Positions 1 to 5,669 of a stretch of 12,056 nucleotides of DNA are shown piece by piece. The position numbers were made by a program, and so were the translations under genes. This DNA comes from an uncultured Ruminococcus sp. (GTDB taxonomy: Bacteria; Bacillota; Clostridia; Oscillospirales; Ruminococcaceae): positions 1 to 12,056 of the forward strand of contig CAMHMM010000029.1 in assembly GCA_946186215.1 (NCBI GenBank). Direction: 5' to 3'. The notes below the pieces were generated by a model. It searched no databases and had not been told where the DNA came from. It worked only from the letters and a program-made list of their open reading frames with translations. The number at the start of each line of letters is the position of its first letter. Position 1 is the stretch's first letter.

Positions 1-57
1 CCTCAAAGAAATAATCAGCGTGATATTTTTTGAGTATTTTTCAACAGTCGTATGCAT
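1..57 (-). CDS. Possible 5' fragment of a leftward gene
   Basis: An ATG at 57 on the minus strand opens a frame of 19 codons, MHTTVEKYSKNITLIISLR, that is still open at the window edge. It lies about 13 nt downstream of the start predicted from the TTGACA/TACAAT promoter at 77-105. I see no convincing ribosome site ahead of the ATG, and 19 codons is too little to identify a family. A short open frame of this length is easily found by chance, so this is only a candidate. The true start may lie further left, with this stretch being leader. Confidence 0.2.
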   Translation of the reverse strand, partial: MHTTVEKYSKNITLIISLR

Positions 58-76
58 ATGGACTTATGTTATCTAC

Positions 77-105
77 ATTGTACTCTGTGATATCTGCTTT
101 GTCAA
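77..105 (-). promoter_or_regulatory. Leftward sigma-A promoter
   Basis: Read on the minus strand there is a perfect -35 TTGACA (105-100), a 17-nt spacer and a -10 TACAAT (82-77, 5 of 6 consensus bases). Transcription would start near position 70 and leave the window on the left. The match is strong. The gene it serves is mostly or wholly outside the window; a short open frame from 57 to the edge is a candidate. Confidence 0.65.
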
Positions 106-200
106 GCGCTTTTTGGCTTTTTATTTCGTATTGAGGAAAATATCACATACTGTTATGCGTATATTGCCATGATATACAGAAAATACCGGTGACGCATTGG

Positions 201-277
201 TTGCAAAATTTTAAACAAATCCTATCTCTACACGCTTTTGTCAATTAAAATTATTAGAACAAGATTAAATTTTGCAA
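201..277. repeat. 11-bp inverted repeat upstream of DUF975 gene
   Basis: TTGCAAAATTT at 201-211 is matched exactly in inverse at 267-277 (AAATTTTGCAA), with 55 nt between the arms. The right arm ends 7 bp before the -35 box of the DUF975 promoter (284-289). Two half-sites this far apart could be a regulator-binding pair or the base of a weak AT-rich hairpin. No protein can be named for it. The remaining sequence between 106 and 283 is AT-rich and holds no gene that I can see. Confidence 0.4.
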
Positions 278-283
278 TAAATA

Positions 284-312
284 TTGATAAAGCGCAAAAT
301 ATATGATAGAAT
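284..312 (+). promoter_or_regulatory. Promoter of the DUF975 cluster
   Basis: The -35 TTGATA (284-289) and -10 TAGAAT (307-312) are each 5 of 6 to consensus, separated by 17 nt, and the -10 carries an extended TGa just upstream. Transcription would begin near 319, giving a leader of about 33 nt before the ATG at 352. This is too short for a riboswitch. It is the only good rightward promoter I see for the three genes that follow. Confidence 0.7.
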
Positions 313-351
313 ACAAATATCGGATAATTCGGTATGATTAAGGAGGATAAT

Positions 352-1692
352 ATGTGGACTAATTCTGAGCTTAAGTCGAACGCCCGTTCGCTTTTGAAGA
401 ATTATTACTGGAAGGCTGTCCTTGTCTGTGTTATTTTCGGCGTTCTGACAGGAACGATAGGTTTTTCGAGAGGTGCCAACTCCGTAAATTCCTTCCGCAA
501 TCTTGAAGACAATGAAACATTCCAGGAGATAATCGAGCATTATCAGGACAAGAATGATGACAGATACGAGACCACCGCCCTTGTTACACAGGTGGAGGAA
601 AAGCTCGCTGAATCATCTTCATCCGGCAATATGGTCGTTCTCGACAGCTATGATTTTGATTATGATTTTGACGATCATGATTACAGCTACACCAAGGATC
701 AGTACGGCGCTATCATGGGCGCGATCTTCGGCGTTGTTATGGTCATCGTCGTTATCGCTGTGATCATAGGCTCGCTGTGGGCGATACTTTTCACAAATGT
801 TCTTACAGTCGGAAAGCACCGCTATTTCATCGAGTCCCGCTACCATGAGACAGGTGTGGGAGAGCTGTTCTCCTCGTTTACCAACGGAAGATATTCCAAC
901 ACGATGAAGGTCATGTTCTTCCATTCGCTGTATATCTCCCTCTGGTCACTGCTTTTCATTATCCCGGGCATCATCAAGTCCTATGAGTATTTCCTCGTTC
1001 CCTATCTCGTTGCGGAAAATCCCGACATAGACAAGGATCGTGCATTTGAGATAAGCAAGAGGACGATGGAAGGCGAAAAGTGGAAGTGCTTTGTTCTCGG
1101 TCTTTCCTTCATACTCTGGAACATTGCCGCAAATCTTGTTCCCTTCGGCGTTGGCAATGCATTCCTCGATCCCTATATCTCAGCTACATTTGTTGAGTTC
1201 TATATGGCTATGAAGGCAAAGGCTGTTGCACACGGCATCGTATATCCCGGCGAGCTGGTAGATGATGAATCAAGAGCAAATGTTAATTCATTCAATGCAT
1301 CTCCCGCAGGCTTTAACCAGCAGAGCATGAACAGCGGCTACAATTCCGCAGGCTTCGCTCCTCAGAATAACACCAATCAGGGCTACAACCCTTATTCCGG
1401 TGCTCAGGGACAGGGCTACGGCGCTCCTCAGGGCACACCTCAGGCTCCCGCACAGAATGCTCCTCAGACGAGCTTTACAAGCGGCAGTTACCCTTCGGGT
1501 TCTATGGACAGCATTGATCCTCAGAACAACATCGGTTCTCCTGCTGATATCTCCTCTCAGGCATATCCAAGCGGCACAATGGATAGTGTCGGCACGGACG
1601 GGAACTTCTCTGACAGCTCATTTGACGATCCCGCTATCGGTGAGAGCAATTTCAGACCTGACGATAACAGTCCCGACGGACTGAACAGCTGA
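352..1692 (+). CDS. DUF975 family membrane protein with disordered tail
   Basis: The start is set at ATG 352 because AAGGAGG sits just ahead of it at 340-346; an in-frame ATG at 334 lies upstream of that site. The product is 446 residues. A first membrane helix covers about 21-37. An acidic, aromatic-rich stretch (about 97-115, repeated D/Y/F) precedes a long helix at about 119-150. Further helices lie near 188-208 and 247-268. The core matches the DUF975 pattern: NVLTVGKHRYFIESR, a LWSLLFIIPGIIKSYEY helix, then a PYL/AENPD segment and FVLGLSFILWNIAANL. The function of this family is not established. From about residue 298 to the end is a Gln/Gly/Pro/Ser/Asn-rich tail with two copies of a YPSG(S/T)MDS(I/V) motif. 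DUF975 proteins are usually nearer 200-250 residues, so both the insert and the tail are extra. The next gene starts one base after the stop codon. Confidence 0.85.
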   Translation: MWTNSELKSNARSLLKNYYWKAVLVCVIFGVLTGTIGFSRGANSVNSFRNLEDNETFQEIIEHYQDKNDDRYETTALVTQVEEKLAESSSSGNMVVLDSYDFDYDFDDHDYSYTKDQYGAIMGAIFGVVMVIVVIAVIIGSLWAILFTNVLTVGKHRYFIESRYHETGVGELFSSFTNGRYSNTMKVMFFHSLYISLWSLLFIIPGIIKSYEYFLVPYLVAENPDIDKDRAFEISKRTMEGEKWKCFVLGLSFILWNIAANLVPFGVGNAFLDPYISATFVEFYMAMKAKAVAHGIVYPGELVDDESRANVNSFNASPAGFNQQSMNSGYNSAGFAPQNNTNQGYNPYSGAQGQGYGAPQGTPQAPAQNAPQTSFTSGSYPSGSMDSIDPQNNIGSPADISSQAYPSGTMDSVGTDGNFSDSSFDDPAIGESNFRPDDNSPDGLNS

Positions 1693-1693
1693 T

Positions 1694-2326
1694 ATGGAAG
1701 TTGAGCACAAAAGATCATCGGTCTGGCTGTATATACTCCCGATATTGCTCCTTCTCTGCAATATCGGGGTGTATATCACCGCGGTGAAATGCAATGAGTA
1801 TCTGGAAGGCTGCAAATTTATAGAATACGACAGTGAAAAAATACGGCTCATCACACCTGAGCCGTATAATAATGTCTTTACGGGTATTCTTATCCTGATC
1901 ATCGTGTCCGGACTGCTGATGATGATCCTCAGCGTAGCTAAGGTCGTCTCTGTTCCGGGAAAGATATTTTCCGCACTGATAACCGCGGTGTTTACGGCGT
2001 TTTCTGTAGTGTGGTTCTCATTTGCGTCCCTTTCGGTGTATTACAGCTGCGGGATAGGATTTGCTCCTGTGTATGAGCTTGAACGGCAGGAGGGCGGCGA
2101 GCTGCTCATCTGCAGTGTTGATGTGTTCGGTACGCGCCATGTGCAGGTTTTCGTGACGGACAGATTCAGGGCATACAGGGCAGACGGCTATAGCTGCCCG
2201 TCATCTCAGACGGAGAAAAAGCGCAGCTACAAGATCGAGCCTGATACTGAAGCATTTGTAAATGCAGTGATAGTAACGATTGAGGAAAACGGCAAGGAGC
2301 ACCATGTGAGGGTATATGAGCGTTAA
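1694..2326 (+). CDS. Unrecognised three-helix membrane protein
   Basis: I do not recognise this 210-residue protein. Three hydrophobic segments are clear: about 8-29, 60-85 and 90-118. A polar C-terminal domain of about 90 residues follows, rich in beta-type alternation (for example ELLICSVDVFGTRHVQVFV) and with no catalytic motif that I can name. Its ATG is one base after the DUF975 stop and has no strong ribosome site, so translation is probably coupled to the upstream gene. Its end overlaps the PAP2 gene by 11 bp. The tight packing suggests co-expression with both neighbours in the envelope. The coding sequence contains two perfect hairpins (1738-1768 and 1841-1867), listed separately. That it is a real gene is supported by its position and membrane topology; its role is unknown. 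Confidence 0.75.
   Translation: MEVEHKRSSVWLYILPILLLLCNIGVYITAVKCNEYLEGCKFIEYDSEKIRLITPEPYNNVFTGILILIIVSGLLMMILSVAKVVSVPGKIFSALITAVFTAFSVVWFSFASLSVYYSCGIGFAPVYELERQEGGELLICSVDVFGTRHVQVFVTDRFRAYRADGYSCPSSQTEKKRSYKIEPDTEAFVNAVIVTIEENGKEHHVRVYER
1738..1768. repeat. Perfect 11-bp hairpin inside a CDS
   Basis: CCCGATATTGC at 1738-1748 is followed by a 9-nt loop and its exact complement GCAATATCGGG at 1758-1768. It begins 44 nt after the start codon of the unrecognised membrane protein, within its first membrane helix. No U-tract follows on the plus strand. It could slow or tune translation, or be a binding site. Confidence 0.6.
1836..1867 (-). terminator. Terminator-like hairpin on the antisense strand
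   Basis: ATACGGCTCA at 1841-1850 and its exact complement TGAGCCGTAT at 1858-1867 enclose a 7-nt loop. Read on the minus strand, the 10-bp stem runs directly into six T (1841-1836), the last one shared with the stem. That is the form of an intrinsic terminator. It lies within the rightward membrane-protein gene, so it would stop antisense transcription. On the plus strand there is no U-tract after the stem. Confidence 0.5.
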
Positions 2327-2900
2327 AGAGATGTATTTGCACCACTGTGAGGCCTATGCACAGAAATTCCCCGGAATAAAGGGCTTTTTTGAGGCATCTT
2401 CGTTCCGGAAGGGCTTGCTGAAGGCATTTTCGTGGCTCACATATCTGCTGTATTTTTCCTACGCGGTGCTTCTCATACATGGTGTTGTTGCGATCATACG
2501 ATCAGCTTCGGATGCTTCACAGAGCGGCAATTCGCGGGCTATGATATTCGTGATGCGCATTCTGCTGCCGTTTCTTATTTTTCTTGTGACCACCGTGGTG
2601 AGAGACCGCATAAACGCTCCCCGTCCATATGAAAGATCGGGGATTGTTCCCATATTCCCCAAAAGCACAAAGGGACATTCGCTGCCCTCCCGCCACACAG
2701 CCTGTGCGTTTGCGGTGGCGTTTGCATGGTGCAGCGCATTTCTTCCGGCAGGTCTGGTGCTTTGCGTACTGGCAGTGTTCATCGCTGTTTCGCGCATCCT
2801 GATCGGTGTGCATTATCCCCTTGATGTACTGGCCGGCTTCCTGCTGGCGCTTGTTATACAGGTCATCGGGACAGTCGCAGCCGGTATGATATTTGTATAA
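2316..2900 (+). CDS. PAP2-superfamily membrane phosphatase
   Basis: This 194-residue integral membrane protein carries all three motifs of the type 2 phosphatidic acid phosphatase superfamily. Motif 1 is R96-x6-R103-P104 (the usual first Lys is Arg here), motif 2 is P124-S125-R126-H127, and motif 3 is S159-R160-x5-H166-x3-D170. H127 and H166 would be the general acid and the nucleophile. Family members remove phosphate from lipid phosphates or pyrophosphates such as undecaprenyl pyrophosphate or phosphatidylglycerol phosphate, on the outer face of the membrane; the actual substrate cannot be read from the sequence. The start overlaps the previous gene by 11 bp, with GAGGG (2308-2312) only 3 nt ahead, consistent with coupled translation. 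It is the last gene of the cluster and is followed by a strong terminator. Confidence 0.9.
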   Translation: MSVKEMYLHHCEAYAQKFPGIKGFFEASSFRKGLLKAFSWLTYLLYFSYAVLLIHGVVAIIRSASDASQSGNSRAMIFVMRILLPFLIFLVTTVVRDRINAPRPYERSGIVPIFPKSTKGHSLPSRHTACAFAVAFAWCSAFLPAGLVLCVLAVFIAVSRILIGVHYPLDVLAGFLLALVIQVIGTVAAGMIFV

Positions 2901-2917
2901 CCGCAGTGCTTATAAAC

Positions 2918-2955
2918 AAATCAGGCAGACGATCCTTACCGTCTGCCTGATTTTT
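2918..2955. terminator. Bidirectional intrinsic terminator
   Basis: A perfect 14-bp stem (2918-2931 with 2940-2953) encloses an 8-nt loop. On the plus strand it ends in a T run (2951-2955) after the PAP2 gene. On the minus strand it begins immediately after the MATE stop codon and is followed by TTTGTTTA. The two converging units appear to share it. Confidence 0.9.
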
Positions 2956-4318
2956 ATGCTATCGCCTTTCTGACTGATACTGTCGTGTTTTTCAGGCTGC
3001 CTGTAAATGCGCGGTGATCTGCAATGACGATCACTGCACAGACAGTCCATATTATCGGTTCGCAGATGCAGATACCCATATAACCGAGCTTCGGTGCAAG
3101 AACGGAAACTGCGGCTATTTTAAGTATAAACTCCACGATACTGCCCGATACGGGAACGAGCTTTCTGCCGACACCCTGCAGGCTGCTCCTGAGAACGAGA
3201 AGAACGCTCAATACAAAGAAGAAGCTGATATTTATAACGATATATCGTGATGCGGTTGCGATGACTGCTTCATCCGTTGTCCCTGTGAGCGCCTGTACAA
3301 GTTGTCTGCGAAATATGAGCGCCACGGCAACGGAGAATGCGCTCCATATCTCTGCGATGATGATACTGCATCTGATGCCCTGCTTTACTCTGTCGGTTTT
3401 TCCTGCGCCGTAATTCTGGCTTGCAAATGTGGAGGCTGCAAGCGATATGGTAGCAAGCGGCAGCATGAATATATCATCGATCTTTCTTGCGGCGGTGTGT
3501 GCGGTTATTGTAGCTGTACCAAAGCTGTTTACTGCACTCTGCAATATAACAGAACCCACTGAAACGATAGCGTACATCAGCCCCATTGAAAGTCCTGTGC
3601 TGATAAGATCGCCGAGAAGAGCCCTGTCAGCGGAAAGGCCAGATCTGCGGAAGATAAGGATATCGCATTTCTTCACAGCGTAGACAAAGCACAGCGCTAC
3701 AGACAAGCCCTGCGAGATTACGGTTGCGAAAGCCGCGCCCGAAATGCCCATATCAAATCCTTTTACAAAGAGAAAATCAAGACCGATATTGACAAATGTG
3801 CTGACGATCAGGAAATACAGAGGAGCCTTGCTGTTGCCGATCGCCCTCATCATACCCGCCAGCATATTATATGCGATGGTAAGAGCAGAAAACATGATTA
3901 TGATGCGCATATAGCTTTCAGTGTCGGCTATGATCTCAACGGGGGTTTTAAGTGCATTCATCAGAGGGTGCAGGGCGATTATGCCTGCAGCGGTCAGCAT
4001 AAGTGCGACAGCTGCGGAGAGAATGTAGGTAAATGCTACGGATTTTTTCATTTCCCGCTCGTTGCCTGCGCCGAAATATCTTGCGATGATAACGGAAAAG
4101 CCGTTTGTAAGTCCGCCTGCGAAGCCGATAAGCAGTCCGTATACAGGTGCGGATGCGCCAACTGCCGCCAGTGCATTATCGCCGAGGATATTGCCGATGA
4201 TCGCTGTATCGGCCACATTGTAAAGCTGCTGAAAGATATTGCCTATCAGTACGGGTACAGCGAAATTTATCAGATTGCGAAGGATGCTTCCCTTGGTCAT
4301 ATTGATCGTATTTTTCAT
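2954..4318 (-). CDS. MATE family efflux transporter
   Basis: The protein is a multidrug and toxic compound extrusion family exporter, normally driven by Na+ or H+ in the cytoplasmic membrane. The reading frame extends upstream to 4459, but the start is put at ATG 4318. An AGAAGG ribosome site lies just before that ATG, the extra upstream residues look like translated intergenic DNA, and the resulting 454 residues fit the usual MATE length with about 12 helices in two halves. The N-terminus is typical of clostridial MATE proteins: MTKGSILRNLINFAVPVLIG, followed by FQQLYNVADTAIIGN and a GLTNGFSVIIARYFGAGN segment. The second half repeats the pattern from about residue 235. The substrate cannot be predicted. 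A divergent AraC-type regulator 127 bp away is the likely controller. Confidence 0.93.
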   Translation of the reverse strand: MKNTINMTKGSILRNLINFAVPVLIGNIFQQLYNVADTAIIGNILGDNALAAVGASAPVYGLLIGFAGGLTNGFSVIIARYFGAGNEREMKKSVAFTYILSAAVALMLTAAGIIALHPLMNALKTPVEIIADTESYMRIIIMFSALTIAYNMLAGMMRAIGNSKAPLYFLIVSTFVNIGLDFLFVKGFDMGISGAAFATVISQGLSVALCFVYAVKKCDILIFRRSGLSADRALLGDLISTGLSMGLMYAIVSVGSVILQSAVNSFGTATITAHTAARKIDDIFMLPLATISLAASTFASQNYGAGKTDRVKQGIRCSIIIAEIWSAFSVAVALIFRRQLVQALTGTTDEAVIATASRYIVINISFFFVLSVLLVLRSSLQGVGRKLVPVSGSIVEFILKIAAVSVLAPKLGYMGICICEPIIWTVCAVIVIADHRAFTGSLKNTTVSVRKAIA

Positions 4319-4342
4319 GGTATTGCCTTCTTTCTGATACAT

Positions 4343-4371
4343 ATTATAATGCAAAACAGGATTTATGTACA
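4343..4371 (-). promoter_or_regulatory. Candidate promoter of the MATE gene
   Basis: On the minus strand a perfect -10 TATAAT (4348-4343) lies 17 nt from a 4-of-6 -35 TGTACA (4371-4366). The start would be near 4336, about 18 nt before the MATE ATG. The weak -35 is the kind of promoter that an AraC-type activator often assists; that is inference. Confidence 0.55.
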
Positions 4372-4400
4372 GCATATATCTTGTATTTTCGTTACATATC

Positions 4401-4429
4401 TTGACTGCTTTCGGGAAATATGATATTAT
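4401..4429 (+). promoter_or_regulatory. Promoter of the AraC-type regulator
   Basis: The -35 TTGACT (4401-4406) and -10 TATTAT (4424-4429) are separated by exactly 17 nt and are each 5 of 6 to consensus. The expected transcription start is about 4436, only about 10 nt before ATG 4446. The -35 boxes of the two divergent promoters lie about 30 bp apart, so one bound regulator could affect both. Confidence 0.7.
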
Positions 4430-4445
4430 GTAAAGGGTGAGATTT

Positions 4446-5213
4446 ATGAATGAGACCATGGATAAACGGGTTGCCTATCTTGAATATGTCAACCGTGAAA
4501 ACAGCTTTCATCATCACAGGTATGACGATGATATGCGGCAGTTTGAAATGCTCAAAAACGGGGATATGAACGCTGTCAGCGAATCACGAAGGATGCTCCT
4601 TTCAGGTACGGCAGGCCATCTGTCCGATGATCCGGTGAAAAATATGAGGTATCTTAACATATGCCATGCAACGCTCTGCACTCGTTTTGCGATAGAGGGC
4701 GGGATGGATCCCGAAAAGGCATACAATGCCAGCGATATATTTATTCGGCGCTGTGATGCGGCAAATACCCTTGATGAACAGTATGATCTGCATATAGAAA
4801 TGATAGAGTATTACACAAAACAGGTCATTTCCGCAAAAAAAGCGAATGTATATTCAAAGCCCGTGATACAGTGTATGGAATATATAGGCAATCATCTTCA
4901 TGAGGAAATACTTGTAAGCGGGCTTGCAGATATGGTAAAACTGAATGCATCCTATCTTTCCGTATTGTTCAGGGAACAGACAGGCATGAATATCACGGAA
5001 TATATAACCGTCAAGCGCATGGAAACAGCAGAGAATATGCTGAAATTTTCGGATTTTTCCCTGTCGGAAATATCGGATATACTTCATTTCTCTTCATACA
5101 GCCACTTTGCCAGGACATTTCGGAAATATTACGATACAAGCCCGAAAAAGTATCGTGATATACATTACCGCAGGACTTCCATGACCGAAAAAGATGCCCC
5201 CGTTATCCGCTGA
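4446..5213 (+). CDS. AraC-family transcriptional regulator
   Basis: The protein is 255 residues from ATG 4446. This start is chosen because AAAGGG (4432-4437) is 8 nt upstream; a GTG at 4437 would lie within that site, and a third in-frame ATG is at 4458. Residues about 140-240 form the double helix-turn-helix DNA-binding domain of the AraC/XylS family: first helix-turn-helix around 157-178 (GLADMVKLNASYLSVLFREQ), second around 205-228 (LSEISDILHFSSYSHFARTF), ending in the signature SPKKYRD. The N-terminal half is helical and polar, has no cupin pattern, and contains an AIEGGMDPEKAY segment seen in some Firmicutes AraC-like regulators; it presumably senses a ligand or mediates dimer formation. 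The divergent MATE gene is the probable target. The stop codon lies in the loop of the downstream hairpin. Confidence 0.9.
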   Translation: MNETMDKRVAYLEYVNRENSFHHHRYDDDMRQFEMLKNGDMNAVSESRRMLLSGTAGHLSDDPVKNMRYLNICHATLCTRFAIEGGMDPEKAYNASDIFIRRCDAANTLDEQYDLHIEMIEYYTKQVISAKKANVYSKPVIQCMEYIGNHLHEEILVSGLADMVKLNASYLSVLFREQTGMNITEYITVKRMETAENMLKFSDFSLSEISDILHFSSYSHFARTFRKYYDTSPKKYRDIHYRRTSMTEKDAPVIR

Positions 5214-5230
5214 GATACAGATAACGGGGG
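5197..5230. terminator. Shared hairpin between converging araC-type gene and ruvX
   Basis: A perfect 11-bp stem, CCCCCGTTATC (5197-5207) with GATAACGGGGG (5220-5230), encloses a 12-nt loop holding the stop codon of the AraC-type gene (5211-5213). On the minus strand it is followed by CATCTTTTT, which makes it a plausible terminator for ilvB-ruvX. On the plus strand only a moderately T-rich stretch (TGGATTTATCTTTG) follows. Confidence 0.75.
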
Positions 5231-5235
5231 TGGAT

Positions 5236-5658
5236 TTATCTTTGTGTGTTCTGCCTGTAGCGCATATAGTCCTCGAGGATCATCACCGCTGCAAGGGCAT
5301 CCACGGTGTTTTTGCGCTTCTTGCCGTGTACATTCATCTCATCCAGAAGATGATGTGCGGAAACGGTGGTAAAGCGCTCGTCCCAGTGGACGACCTCTGT
5401 GCCGGTAAGCTCGTGAAGGCGCTGTGCAAAGGCCTTTGCCTTTACCTCGGTCTCGCCCTCTTTTCCGTCGGTGCGGCGGGGAAGACCTACCACGATCAGC
5501 TCTGTTTTGAGCCTCTTTGCTTCCTCAGCTGTGCGCAGGGCGCATTTTTCAAAATCCTTTTCGGGTATCACGGTCACAGGTGATGCAATGATCTCCGAAC
5601 GGTCGCATACAGCGATACCGGTCCGCGATAAGCCGAAATCAACTGACATTATTATCAT
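5236..5658 (-). CDS. ruvX: RuvX/YqgF family nuclease (pre-16S rRNA processing)
   Basis: This 140-residue protein has the RNase H-like fold of the YqgF family, known for maturing the 5' end of 16S rRNA and annotated as a putative Holliday junction resolvase. The expected acidic residues are present: D7 in SVDFGLSRTG, D93-E94 in the DERFTT motif, and D120 in the C-terminal VDALAAVMILEDY helix. The VVGLP strand is at 56-60. The length is normal for the family. It starts 11 nt after the ilvB stop, with GGAG (5667-5664) 5 nt before ATG 5658, so it is probably transcribed from the ilvB promoter. In many Firmicutes ruvX sits beside alaS or other housekeeping genes, so an ilvB partner is uncommon. 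The ATG three codons in could also be used. Confidence 0.93.
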   Translation of the reverse strand: MIIMSVDFGLSRTGIAVCDRSEIIASPVTVIPEKDFEKCALRTAEEAKRLKTELIVVGLPRRTDGKEGETEVKAKAFAQRLHELTGTEVVHWDERFTTVSAHHLLDEMNVHGKKRKNTVDALAAVMILEDYMRYRQNTQR

Positions 5659-5669
5659 AGCAGCTCCGA

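Noticed and set aside
216..244. Second leftward TTGACA (244-239) as a promoter
   Set aside because: At the proper 16-18 nt spacing there is no acceptable -10; the nearest TAAAAT is about 25 nt away.
3968..4423. Open frame of 151 codons on the plus strand opposite the MATE N-terminus, running into the divergent intergenic region
   Set aside because: It has Cys-rich nonsense composition, lies antisense to a clear MATE gene, and has no promoter or ribosome site.
5044..5213. Possible truncation or frameshift at the end of the AraC-type gene
   Set aside because: The second helix-turn-helix and the SPKKYRD signature are complete, and only a normal short tail follows.
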